Under the pieces are notes generated by a model, which was not told where the DNA came from, ran no database searches, and saw only the letters and a list, made by a program, of their open reading frames with translations. This document shows positions 13,201 to 24,600 of a DNA stretch of 64,000 bases, in pieces (position 1 is the first letter of the stretch; the number at the start of each line of letters is the position of its first letter). Position numbers and translations under genes: made by a program. Source of the DNA: Ephydatia muelleri (Eukaryota; Porifera; Demospongiae; Spongillida; Spongillidae); contig JABACO010000007.1 of assembly GCA_013339895.1 (NCBI GenBank), positions 5,918,813 to 5,982,812 of the forward strand, written 5' to 3'.

Positions 13201-14889
13201 CACTCCACCTCTTGTGTTCCTCTCTCTCCTCTCTTCACTCCCTCCTTCCCTTACCTCTTCACTTTTCCCCCTTCACTCTGCCTCTCTTGTTTTGCCCCTG
13301 TCTCTACCTTCATCACCCTGCAGTCCCTCCAACGATACTCTTCCCTCCACAAGACCAGGCCCTTGAGTTGGGACGGACTGCTCAGTTCACCTGTCAGGCT
13401 AGTGGCATCCCTTCACCAGTGGTTAATTGGGTTAGGTAAGCAGATGCTGCCATTGTGCCAGCACGAATAGCAACACAATGCAATGCAATACACTTGGAAA
13501 GCCTGCATGCAACAACAAGGATTCATTGATTGTTTTCTTTTATGATGCAGGCAGGGTTAAGTATTATGGTGTGGACATACAATACAGTACATACTGCTGT
13601 ATACATGCACACACATGATATACACATGCATGACACATGTGCTATTACTTATAGTTTTATTATGCCTATGCATTGTCTGATGCTGTACTTATGCGGTATT
13701 GTACTAGTAGAGAACAAACTTGATAATTAGGGCCTTGAATAGAATTATTATATATATTTTGCTTGTTTGTGAGCTTATGAAATTATAAATATCCAATCAG
13801 CACTTGGCTTGCATGTGTCTTTTTTTGCTGACTTCATTTGCTTACAAAAACAACTAATCGTAAGTTTACCTGGTTTAAAATAATACTTTTACATGTGCGT
13901 GGCTGCATGTGTGTCACATGATGCCACCATTATCCCCCATTGCAGGATCGTTGGGGGAGGAGGCACCCAGGTCGGCGTGCTGCCCAGCTTGCGTGTTTCC
14001 ATCCTCGGACCATTCCTCGTCATCACGGAGGTGCAGGATGGGGACCAGGGGACGTACGCATGCATCGTCAGCAACGCGGCCGGCACGGTCACTTCCTCTG
14101 CCACGCTGACCATATTCGGTTAGTCAACGTGCCCTTTTATCCCTGTACAAACTGTATTGCCTCCACTTGTCTGTTTTAGTTACTCCCCCATGGTTTAAAC
14201 GTATACCCCAATCCTCTTCTATTGCTCCTGCAGGAGTAATGGATGCAGTCATGGCCAGCATCATAGACTTCTCCATGCCCAACTCAAACTACACCTGCAA
14301 TGATTTCAACGCCAGCAACTTTGAAGTAAGGCATCTCATCTTGACATTTTTCCAGGCCGCACTTCAGTGCTGTTACTTCTTGCTAAATTAGAATGACACT
14401 AGGTTCATTGCAAAATAGGAGGGTGGCATGATATATTTACTGACATTGGTGTACAGCTGACCTGAACAGCAGCATTACGATTTTATTGTTGAGCTGTTTT
14501 TATTGCACATGTAAACATAATACACAATTCCCTGTTAAAGTATTCATTCCCTTTGACAATTCCACTTGCTATGTATCCATTTGTATTCTATTGCATACAC
14601 TGAGTCAACCAAGCTATTAACGGAAGTGCAAGTTATTAATGGAGGTAATTGTGCTTTCAGCTCAGCAGACTCTGAGAAACTTTAGTCACTAAGCTCAATG
14701 CTTTCACTACATTCATTTTAATTGATGTACATTGCACATTGCACATTTTAGTCATTTAATTAACAGTGGGAGCCTTTGTATCAATGACATAACATGTACG
14801 AGCATGCCCACCTGTAGCACATACAGTGATATGGCAGCCATCGTCCATGTGCAGTGTACGCTTGCTACTCTATTCACTTCACTATTTCC

Positions 14890-14931
<42 letters not shown>

Positions 14932-15922
14932 GCTTTTCTGTGCACACGCACCATTGCAGAATGCTGTCTCGACCATCACTGGCTTCACTACGGCTGTCTC
15001 CGTCGTCGCCGGCGACGCACTCTGCGCTCCTTCAGCGTGCAATCCCAACCCTTGTGGAAATGGAGGGTCGTGCCAGCTGGATCCTCTGCACGTTGGGGGC
15101 TTCTATTGTGTCTGTGACCCAGGGTACGCAGGGATGAACTGTGAGGAGGACATTGACGAGTGTATGAGTGGTAAGTGAGGTGTGCGCCAGCAGGGGAAAT
15201 TAATTTATTTTTGAGTACAAACGTAATTTCTATGTGCATGTAGGTATGTGTGCCGGTGTCTGGGGTGGGTCTCTTGAGGGACATGGGTAGCACTGCGCAT
15301 GATGCACGCATGTACACAGAGGCATGTAGCAAATATTTTATACCTGTAAGCATGAAATAAATGCTGCATGCGTACACATTTTAAAGCACCATAAAACAAA
15401 TAATAGCATTAACCCTAAATACTTAAAATCTCTTTCCCCTCCCCCCAAAAGGTCCATGTCTCAATGGTGGACTATGCAGCAACACGTGGGGGTCATTTTC
15501 TTGCGACTGTCAAGCTAACCATACGGGGTTCCGGTGCCAATACTCGGACGTGTGCCTCTCGCAGACTGTGTCCTGCCCCCCGGGGACCACCTGCGTGGAG
15601 ACGACCACCAGGGTGGGGGGCTACGTCTGCGGGAACATCACCTCCGACCCCCACCTTGCTGTCTCTACCACCACTCTGTCTGCTGCACAGCTGGAGGAGA
15701 TTGAATATGTACTCCTGGAGGCTCAGGTTGGTTATTGACAGCATTCAAATTGGAATTGTGCGCTGAACTTGGTTCTCTCAGTGCGTTAGCATTAAATGAT
15801 TAGTTGAGGAAAGCTAGTTAATGCCCATTGACTGTTGATGCATGCATGTGGGGTGATGTACAGCCTAGTCCAGCTTAGAAACCAGGTGCAGAGGGGCAAT
15901 AGAGCTTGGACCCATGTTTTAG

Positions 15923-15986
<64 letters not shown>

Positions 15987-18210
15987 TGCATGTGTGTGTG
16001 CATGTGTGTGCAAGTGTGTGTATGTGCATTTCGTGTGTGTTTGTTGTTCATTGGGATGTATATATGTAATTAATTCTACAGGTTTTATGTATGCAAGACT
16101 AGTGAAATTGATCTTAATATCATTTATATTCAGCTTCTGGGGAAAAACCTAAGTTAGTCAACAACAAAAACTTGTGTCCTCATCTGTATGTGATCTAATT
16201 GTAAAGCAAGTGTCTGATTGGTCAATTGGATGTATGTGTGATGCACAGCTGTATGTGTTAGAGTGGGTGGAGTAGAGGGTTAAGGTTAGTAGAGAATTAA
16301 GGCTGTACATACAGTGTGTACAAACATCAGATACATGCAGGTGGTGATCACCACACATTTCACACTCCACACACACATACAATGCAGACCCTCTCAACTG
16401 CAATACGAAGAAAGAGGTCTGATCCTAACAATATGCAGTTTGACTACAGCTCTTGTGAAGCCAGGTTTATTCCCATGGGGGATTACTACATCCTCATCTG
16501 GGTGTGTCTTCCTGGAGCTCCTCCCCCTGGGATTGAATCACTGCATATTCTGTGCAACTACTTCAGTCGCATCACAGGCATCAGTCGGTGTTGGTTGCCC
16601 GGCAACGTAACATTTTTTGAGTTGGTGCCAGCTCCTCCCCCAACCAAGTAAGGACACGAGGCAATTGATTGGCACTCCATCACTGCAACCATGCATGCAT
16701 TTGCTTGGCATGGTACTTGTTGATTGCATTGGAACAACCAAACATGACATGCACATTGCAGTGTACATGCCCTTTTGCTTAATGTTCTTTGTCCTGCCTC
16801 ATTCACTTTTTAACATCATTGTGCCTCCTTTTATGGCCTCTTCTTCTCTATCTTCCCCTCCACCTCCTCACCTCCCATCCCCATCCTCCATATTCTTTTC
16901 CACTCCTCCCCACTTTTCCTTTCCTCACCTCCTGCCTTCAACTCCCTCAGTTTGAGTGTCTCCTTCATTCTCCTCGACCCCACAACGGGTGGTCCCCTTT
17001 CTTCCACAATGGCACTAAAAGTACTGGCACTGAAGGGGGCATTGGAGAAGATGGGTTCCTATGGTTACCATGTAACAGGGTTCTCTGAGGCCACAGCAGC
17101 TTCAGCCTTCAATTCCACATGTATGTGCTTGCACGTGCAAAGGGTGAGAGGGAGGAAGGGAGAGAGGGGAAGGAATAAGGAAAATGGCATTTACATGTAC
17201 CACTAGTTATTTTAAACTGTAAGTTATGTCAGAGAGGAGGTAACATACTTGTTCTTTCTAATATTGCTGTGGACTCAACTATAGCACAAGAAGTTTATAT
17301 TTTTACCAGTTTTCTGTTATTCTGGGTGTGTACCTTGTGCAAATGTAAGTATACAATTATGTCTTTAAAATTCAGTAATGTCTAGCTACACACGAAGCAT
17401 GCATGTACCAGTGTCTTGAATAATTACCTGTGATAGGATGGCGTACAAAACCTGGAACACTGTGTGGCCTTTTTGTATGCAGTATTGTATTCCTCGTTTG
17501 TTTTTTGTGTTGTTTATTGCATATCATGCCTTTTGCCATCATACACAACTGGATGTGTATTATAAATGGTAACTTTCCTCACAGCTGTAGGGTCTCTTGC
17601 TGCTATCATAACTACTGTTCTTCTGGTGGTGCTGGTGGCCATTTGCATCACCATCGTGGCTTTGATCATTGGCAGGAAGCGAGATACAAAAAGGTCAGTG
17701 GAGAAATTAAATTTGCAGGTGTGCAAAATTGTACTGTACATGCCCAGTAGTATAGTATTACACTATTGTGAAGTGATGTCTATTTCCCCATACATGAATT
17801 ACACAATCTGTTGTGCTTGTTCCCCTCACAGGAGGATCAAACTCTCTCAAACCGCATGCAGTATTTCGAGCCTCTCAACCTTCTCCAGCCAGCAGCACGA
17901 TCCTGACTCTCTGCAGGACAGCCCCTATAGCCTGATCCCAGCAGAGAAGGAGACAACCTACACACTCCAACCTCACCAGTCTTTCGTAGAGGACCCCTTT
18001 GATGATCCAGTGTATGTGTCCAGGTACACAGTACACCATCCTCACCCAGCATCATCATCGCCACATCTCGGGACACAGTCCATCATGAGCAATAGAGCGA
18101 AGTCCACTTTCGACGTGGCAGAACCAAGCAGCTCACTTCAAGGGAAGGGACACCCTGACAAGAGGGCACCACTGCCAACTCCACGACCTGATGGGCCTCG
18201 GAGGTTTTAA
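4305..18210 (+). CDS. hedgling: Hedgling-like protein (Hedgehog N domain, vWA, cadherins, Ig, EGF, TM)
   Basis: Fifteen exons join with matching GT-AG sites and phases into 2012 codons: 4305-4722, 6535-6663, 7194-7763, 8084-8349, 9035-9198, 10312-13022, 13324-13435, 13946-14118, 14234-14325, 14960-15170, 15452-15726, 16388-16647, 16951-17120, 17585-17693, 17832-18210. Domain order: signal peptide (1-22), Hedgehog N domain (about 35-182), vWA (183-372), a unique region (373-580), about seven cadherin repeats (583-1314), Ig (1338-1419), Ig (1420-1514), two EGF modules (1546-1660), a unique juxtamembrane region (1708-1850), TM helix (about 1855-1880), cytoplasmic tail to 2012. This order is the hedgling architecture known from sponges and cnidarians. 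It should sit in the plasma membrane and present the Hedgehog-type domain outside the cell; whether that domain is released is unknown. The ATG at 4305 is chosen because it starts directly at a signal peptide; an in-frame ATG at 4218 exists. Confidence 0.88.
4951..5130. repeat. (GT)n array in hedgling intron 1
   Basis: A nearly pure (GT)n run is followed by phased GCATGTGTGTG variants. The same intron also has a TTG-trinucleotide patch (5385-5415), a tandem repeat (about 5825-6000, unit GGTAAGGGAGGGTGTTTGTAGGGGA and variants), another (GT)n at 6134-6290, and (CA)n at 6447-6520 just before exon 2. Confidence 0.95.
6955..7185. repeat. CA-rich compound microsatellite in hedgling intron 2
   Basis: CACA, CATACA and CGTACA words run almost to the acceptor of the vWA exon. 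(GT)n at about 7780-7862 plus a C/T tract to 8083 mark intron 3, and TG-rich DNA at 8355-8640 marks intron 4. Further short arrays lie at 10198-10230, 14896-14930 and 15925-16020. Most introns of this gene carry such an array. Confidence 0.92.
7194..7763 (+). CDS. hedgling: hedgling exon 3: von Willebrand factor A domain
   Basis: A single exon with phase-1 introns at both ends codes for the whole vWA domain, the usual arrangement for a shuffled module. It begins with a Cys and [12 protein letters not shown], which carries the MIDAS D-x-S-x-S motif. The threonine around [12 protein letters not shown] and the VLITDGRSN strand supply the other metal positions. It ends at FSTCDG. An intact MIDAS predicts divalent-metal-dependent ligand binding. 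The exon is GC-rich compared with its CA-repeat flanks. Confidence 0.93.
8084..9198 (+). CDS. hedgling: hedgling exons 4-5: linker domain of unknown type
   Basis: Exons 8084-8349 and 9035-9198 join in phase 0 and give about 143 residues between vWA and the cadherin-containing exon, continuing into the first 65 codons of exon 6. Features include scattered Cys (LCPIF, GRCSL) and several N-x-S/T sites. I do not recognise a named domain; it is probably an extracellular beta-rich module. Confidence 0.8.
10312..13022 (+). CDS. hedgling: hedgling exon 6: cadherin repeats and first Ig domain
   Basis: A 2711-bp exon, huge beside its 90-570 bp neighbours, encodes about seven cadherin-type repeats. Repeat ends are marked by [40 protein letters not shown] and DVNSPPLF. 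Classical calcium motifs (DxNDNxP, DxD, LDRE) are intact in repeats 2-4 (for example DINDNAP and TDADSG) and weaker in the rest. The exon closes with an Ig domain whose cysteines are in TLHCNV and GTYACKV. The lack of introns suggests cadherin repeats arose by duplication inside one exon, or intron loss. Confidence 0.92.
13324..14118 (+). CDS. hedgling: hedgling exons 7-8: second Ig domain
   Basis: Exons 13324-13435 and 13946-14118 encode an Ig domain with cysteines in AQFTCQASG and [12 protein letters not shown] and the W in VNWVR. A phase-2 intron splits it in the middle, a common position for I-set Ig domains. Exon 9 (14234-14325) follows with a short N-glycosylation-rich stretch containing one Cys. 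Confidence 0.9.
14960..15726 (+). CDS. hedgling: hedgling exons 10-11: two EGF-like modules
   Basis: Exon 10 carries a six-Cys EGF module ([12 protein letters not shown] ... [13 protein letters not shown]) followed by DIDEC, the start of a calcium-binding EGF. Exon 11 completes this second module (CLNGGLC ... [12 protein letters not shown]). It then adds a further Cys-containing segment ending with a helical [17 protein letters not shown] stretch. The phase-1 intron after DECMSG is the typical EGF exon boundary. Confidence 0.92.
16388..17120 (+). CDS. hedgling: hedgling exons 12-13: juxtamembrane extracellular region
   Basis: Exons 16388-16647 and 16951-17120 encode about 143 residues between EGF2 and the membrane helix. 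There are four Cys in the first half and N-x-T sites in the second. I do not recognise the fold. It occupies the position where membrane-proximal proteolysis domains such as SEA or GAIN occur in other receptors, but I see no diagnostic cleavage motif. Confidence 0.78.
17585..18210 (+). CDS. hedgling: hedgling exons 14-15: transmembrane helix and cytoplasmic tail
   Basis: Exon 14 (17585-17693) encodes one strongly hydrophobic helix, [18 protein letters not shown], followed by the stop-transfer residues GRKRDTKR. Exon 15 encodes a tail of about 126 residues rich in Ser, Pro and Tyr. It has possible phosphotyrosine sites (DSPYSL, DPVYVS) and a terminal [11 protein letters not shown]. The stop is at 18208-18210. 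The tail shows no catalytic domain. Confidence 0.9.
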
Positions 18211-21200
18211 ACACATCAATGGATCTCATTGAGACATTGCTTATTTTTTGTTTGTGTTTTTTTTTGTTTTTGTTTTTTTTTTCTAACTCGGCACAAAAAA
18301 CAGCATCATGGCAGGTCCATGGAGCGGTGGATTGTATGTTCAGTGCATGTACAGACTGTACACTATACTTCTGCGTGCCGTTTGTGCTCCATTTATGTCC
18401 ATATGTTGATATTGAGCACTTCGACAGATGGGCACGGCCATTCATAGGATAAAAGGTCACAAGATGTTAAAATATAAAACAATGCAAGTGAATTTTGCTG
18501 AGTGTAATCTCGTCTTCATTAAGCTCGGGTCAACCGATGCAATTAACGTAGTTATTATTGTTGAAATGTTATATTGGTATTATTATTAATGAAGCAATTC
18601 TCAAATGCCGCATTAATTAACAACATTAGCTAGCCCTGGAATATAAATATTAGAAGGCCCATCCACCTGGAATAGAGGATGCACTTACTTTTCGTTGGAA
18701 GTTTATCTTTAAACAGCTTTTCTTACTACTATATTGTTCAATGTTTCTAGCTGTTATCAGTTCGATTGACAAGCAGTATGCTTTTTTAAAACAAAGCTAG
18801 TGGTTGCCAGAAGCGCACAAATAGCTAGGGTATGAGTACTCTGATGATTTCAACAGTTTTTTCATCTGCACCTACATATGGCAGTCCAGAGGGCAGTGCA
18901 GCCTCCATTTAGCGGCAAACTATTTCTCCTTCCCCCTTTTCCCTGGAATTATGATTATGAGGCTTTGCAGCTGGTCTGTGACTTGTGCATACACTGTAGT
19001 ACAGTTAGTTTCCCGGACCGTTCAGGGTACCGGTACTATATAGTAGAAGCGAACCATGCAGGATTGAACGTGCGTTGGCGGATCAAAGACATGCTGAGGC
19101 GCGGCTACAAAGATAGCCTCGCATTCCTCAGCCGCCCATTCCTCCACAATGTACACCTCAAATGGCCGTGTGGGTAAGCAAATTCAAATAGAACTACGAA
19201 GAAATCAAACTACATGCATAAACGCCCTCGTTCAGTACTCAACTGTGTTCCACGCAATTATTTACCATGAGGACTGCTGAAGAGGAAGAGCTAAATGCAG
19301 GCAATGCTACTATACAATTATGTAAGATCTGGGTGGTGTCTGGCAAACACAGATGTAGGCGATTTGTAATGTTCGTGTTGTAGATTTTATTTATTTATTT
19401 TTTCACTAGCACCACTCTGTGTACGTATTGTTTGTTGTATATGTAAAAGGTCACATTTCCTCATTTATTTTACAACTAATGTGACAATACACATTCATTA
19501 ATCGATCTAGAATTACTTACATATGATAACACAAATTTGGCTCTACACCCTATAAGCAAAACTAATCGAAAAACGACATATACATAAAAAGAAAGAAATA
19601 AATATACCAAATTGCTGGTGAGGCTGCACTACAGGAACATCACTTAGGACCCACCGGACACATCTGTGCTTGAGGCATGTCCTTGGCCCCTCCCCGTTTA
19701 GCTATGTCACTACAGGTTTGTATTGGCAACCTATGGAGCTCCATGCCCCAGACCAAACAACGGGCTATTCAATGGAATAGCACGTTGGTATGATGCTCAC
19801 CTATGGTTAGTTTGTACCAGCAACTATTAGTTAATGCAGTTGCAGTGCTTAGCAGTTGAATATCTTGCTATTAATGCAATTAAAATAGCACATAGTGACA
19901 TTCTGCCGGTGTAAGGTATCACATTTAAATGAATAATGCATCTTATCATGTGAGCACAAAGATGAATTTCTCAGAACTCCAACCATAGCATCTTAGATTG
20001 CAGTGGTGGAGAATCTACCTGAGGACAAGGCTGTGAAAGAGGCTTAGGCCAAGAGACAGAGAGAGGATGAGGCAGTGGATATTCTGAGACTATTAGTGCA
20101 TACAATTAACACCCGTTCCATGAGAAACGGGTGCTTTTTAAGTGGTTTTTTTTTGCAATCACCATTAGGTGAAAATGTGTCGGTGATAAAGCGCATGACT
20201 TTTAAATATAACTGTCCCATTTTACAATGATTTTAAACTATCTGTGCATTTTTATTTTATTTTATAGGCTCTTGGATCGCCGTCTGCAGTCTCCCAAAGT
20301 TAAGCGGTCTTGCGGAATGGACAAAAAGTGCACTTTTTTTCTGAGTGTGCTCGATGTGAATTAAAGCATATCATCATTCTGGTGTGTTCTATCTTACTTT
20401 AGTGTAGTCTTTTACTCATTATAATACTTCTAGCTATGATGTTAAACGTATGGTGTCGTATCGCACTTGCCGATACCCGTGAATACCAACTGTTACGCAT
20501 GCGCGTGTGCCTAAGATACATACTTATGCGTATTACATCTACAAACATTACGTAGCTCATAAACCAAGGCAGTGAGCTACAAACCTATTATATATATTTA
20601 GTGTCCAAGCATTTGGAATTCTTTTATCCTCTAAATCAAGTCCTTCTTATTGTCAGATGTCTTCAAATTGTGCTCTTGCAAGTAATACCGAAGCTGTGTA
20701 AGCTTGAGATGACTAAGATCCTCTGAATCTATATTGTGAAATTGTATTCTACAACCACTAAAGTTTACTCCTGGATTACAACTAAAAGAGGTCCAATTAT
20801 TAAAATGGTTACAACTGTTGACGCGAGCAAATTAGTTAGTTTGCTATATAGTTTTTCCTGTTCATCATCATGCAGTACCTCCATTAGGCTTGTAATCACG
20901 GGTGCAATGTAAACTATGAATGTGTGTAATTTGGCGGGGTGTACTACATCCGCCATGTTGCAATCAATTAATATTAGCAGTGTTGCATGTGCCGGTGCCG
21001 CAGAGTGCACTGGCCAAACATGTTGCGCGCAAGTTGCCACCTAGTGGCCGCAGTCCTGAATTGCAGCACAGGTCGCCATGGAAACAATTGACCACAATGA
21101 TAAAACGGCATATACGAAAACAATAACAGATAAAGTATCATTAACTGAATTCCAGCAGCCACGTATTACAGTGTACATTCAGCTGGCTAAATAGGGTAAA

Positions 21201-21270
21201 CTCTGTAGCACTAACCTATATATAATCATACACAAAACGGCCAGTCAATTTTTTGCTGCCATTAAGCTAG
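18211..21270. other. Intergenic region between hedgling and the tyrosinase gene
   Basis: 18211-18580 is the presumed hedgling 3' UTR and matches a second site at 55985-56250. The rest is AT-rich. ORFs of about 100 codons at 18878-19177 (+) and 20765-21040 (minus) have no recognisable domain and no supporting splice context. A stretch near 20271-20330 has weak 5S-rRNA-like words. I cannot support a gene here. Confidence 0.5.
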
Positions 21271-21649
21271 CTATATAGCAAACAGTACTACAAGTAGTAC
21301 CAATGCGATGCTGGGACCAAAGCTAAGACCACCATTGGCGGCATGGGACGTACTGGTATCCGAACACCCTGGCCTTTTGGAAGGCTTGATTGTTGTTGAC
21401 GAGAGGTATAAACGGTACAAGAACGTCAGTGGGACCATGGCCTTTGAGCGTGGGATAACTGGCACGTGTTTCTGGTCCAACGTACGAGGCTGTCGGGTTC
21501 TTTGTGAGCCACTGTTCAAAGATAAAATCGATCATCGTGTGGTGGCTGAGAAATATCGGGTCGTTGGCGGAGGCTGGAACGCTGCTCATGGTGCCAGGAT
21601 CTAATCCATTCATGTTCAAGAATCCACCCATTCCTAATATAATGTGACC
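21271..21649 (-). CDS. Tyrosinase-like exon 3: copper site B and C-terminus
   Basis: From acceptor GATAG at 21650 the frame reads GHIILGMGGF ... SANDPIFLSHHTMIDFIFEQW, the canonical CuB block with the HH pair. It stops at about 21323 after CRQWWS. Overlapping in another frame, NGGLSFGPSIALVLLVVLFA to a stop at 21271 looks like a GPI or membrane tail, hence the suspected second frameshift. Confidence 0.8.
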
Positions 21650-24600
21650 CTATCAAAAGGGATGGATGTACAGTGTGTGAAACATTAAGCAAAATATCAA
21701 AATCAGTTTTCCTACCGGGTACGAAAAAATGTTCTGAAAAATATTTTATTTTTATTTTATTTTATTTTTGCGATTTGAAAATAGGTTATAGCTGAAATAA
21801 AAATAATAAAAATAATAATAAAGCGATTTTGGCAAGTTATTATTGCATTATAAACTTCTCGACGATTACCTGCAGGTTTCCATTTTTTAGGTTAGTTTAT
21901 TACCTTAACATATGTATATGTAGGTACCGTATACATCATGTTCACACGATGTCTATCAAATGATCAATGACATGCAGTGCATGGAATTTATGTATGTCTA
22001 TATCTATGTTTAAAGAATGTTTTTACGACATAGGCATACATGCATAATCGCAAGCGTAGTTGGTACACACACAGAGTGTAATACGTACTATCTTGATGTA
22101 CCAGAAGATCATGAATAGCCGAATCAACCTGTTTAGCTATATATCGCGGCACAAAGTCTCCAACTATGAACTAGCAGATCACACTTTCGCAACCATAGCA
22201 ACGAATAGCTTAACTTACCGCGTTGTGCAGTTTTCTTTCTATTCCTTTATTGCATAGCGCGTTGTCGCTACCACAACTGTTGTTAACAGAATCCCTCTGC
22301 GTAGCCGCGGAAGCCTGTAGAAGCAAAGGAATACGGACTGGAATCGTAGTTTGGCATACTAACAGCCACGTCGACGTCCCTTTGTGTGGGCCACAGTCGG
22401 GAATTTTCGTTGCATGCTGCATCAACAGGACATCTGCGGAGTAGACCTGTAGTGATTGTAGGATCACATAGGATACCCTTTCTGTCACATGTCAAATCTG
22501 CTTTATTCCAACAAATGGTTTGCCAGGCTGCAAAGCGTCCCTGAATGTTCCCATTTACACTGGATCCATACCAATCGTTTGAAAGTACAGACTTGCGGTT
22601 CTCTGGCTTTGTCCAGTCCCAGTAAGGAAGAGAGAAGCTGTCGTCGTTTATCATTATCTGTATCTCGCGTTCAAACCACAACAGAAGTATTCGGTGCCAT
22701 GTTAGGAATCCGGAGGCCTCATGACCGTAGTCTCTAACCTCTGAAGGGGGAAATTTGAGCACAACGCACGTTGATGATGTTTCCGAACCGTAGTAGTAAA
22801 TAATAGTACATGTTTTGTTATATAGGCTAGAGTCGTTCGTATAGCATATTATGCGCAATTAAGAAGTTAATTGATTTCACGAGTGAAATCAAAGTGCCGT
22901 ACTCAGTGCATGTATAGGTCATGCAAACAAAAGTTAAAGTTCCGATTACTTTGTGGTTGTTCAAAATGTATAATAAATACACAGCGAAGTATCCTAAATG
23001 ATCCTAAATCTAGGGCAGCGGCAGACATTTACGCAGGTCGCCTTAACCTGCATGCAGTGATGTCGCGGTTCGCCCGCCAACCGTCAAAACCGTCAAACCA
23101 GGCGATACGGTTGGCTTGACCGCATCCGTGACCGTCAGGTAAAGTGAATAATTGAATTAGTTCGCGAACCACTTAACCGTCAGCCTAAATATTGAGGCAA
23201 TAACCGTGGGACCGTCAAAAATTTTGACGGTCAACTGCCGGTCAGACATTAAGAAATTTTTGCCTTTTTTTGTTGGATGACTGAGGGTCACAATGCAGTA
23301 TTCATACACCGAAGTGACAATTCGATAACAAGACGTACGCTGACACCGTCAGGTAGTTATAAGAATAATATTTTTTTATAGAATACATGTTGCCGATGAC
23401 TGTTTATTCTAATAGAATTAATAGATTTTGTGGATTGCATTTTGTTGCCAGGATTTCATTTGCTGCATGGATTTTAGTTCTGTGAGTGACGCTGTTTTAA
23501 TTCGTGCAATTGCCTTTGGCTTTCTAGTGTACTATCGTTTCCTCCCAGTTCTGACTTCTGAGCCAATGCCGGTGTCAGAGGCATAAATGACTCCCAGGCA
23601 TAAATGACTCCCCCGGTCATTTACGCCTAAGGTGTAAATGACTCCTACTAGGCATATATGACTCCCCACGTGAATTCCATAAACCACGTGTAGTTGTCGA
23701 AGTGAGAAAGCTCGCTCGCATGGACCAGGATGAATTCAGTGTTGTCGAGGATTACCTGCGTATGAATCAATATCCTAAGGGCATTTCAAAGGGAGATAAG
23801 GCCAATCTAAGGCGCAAATGCAAAAACTTCAAATTCGACTGTGAGAGTGCTCTATTTCAGAAGAGTGAAGAAAGGCGACGGTGACGAGGAAGGGTGGAAG
23901 ATTTGTGTTAGGACCGAAGACGAAAAAAGACGCATTCTGGAGTCATGCCATGCAGGAATTGAAGGTAAAACAGAAAGTATATATTATTCAGTACGATAAT
24001 TGTATACCTGTATTTGTACATGTAGGAAGCCACTTAGGCAGAGATAAAACCATTCAAAAAATATCCCGTCGTTTCTTCTGGAAAAACATAAATGAAGATA
24101 TTTGAGTATTTGTACAACACTGCGACAAATGACAGAGAACTAACGCTAAGTTTTCAAAGTCCAATGCTAAGCTGCATCCTATTGTTCCAATGCCAAATGT
24201 TTGGCACCAGGTTGGTGACTTCATGTAGGGAATCATATATGCCTAGGCATATATGACTCCCCCTTGATAAAAGTGACATAAATACCTTTACTTGCTATCT
24301 CTGGAAAAACCAACGGGGATTTATTTATACCTAAGGCTATAACGCCTTCCCAAGACAGGAGCCAGTTTTGTCTAGGCAGACAACAGGGGAATCATATACA
24401 TTGGCAAAGATCGACGGGGAGTTAATTATGCCTAAGGCTGTAATAACTCCCGGGAGTCACTTTTATCAAGGGGGAGTCATATATGCCTAGGCGTGAATGA
24501 CTGGGGAGTCATATATGCCTAGGCGTAAATGACTGGGGAGTCAAATACGCCTAGGCATATATTACCGGGAGTCATATATGCCTAGGCGCGAATGACTGGG

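Noticed and set aside
18878-19177. 99-codon ORF
   Set aside because: No domain, no splice context, no support on codon content beyond chance length.
20271-20330. 5S-rRNA-like words (CTCCCAAAGTTAAGCGGTC)
   Set aside because: Only the middle part is vaguely similar; the flanking stems are missing. At most a decayed SINE head; not enough to call.
20765-21040. 91-codon minus ORF downstream of the tyrosinase
   Set aside because: No acceptor/donor linking it to the tyrosinase gene and no recognisable domain.
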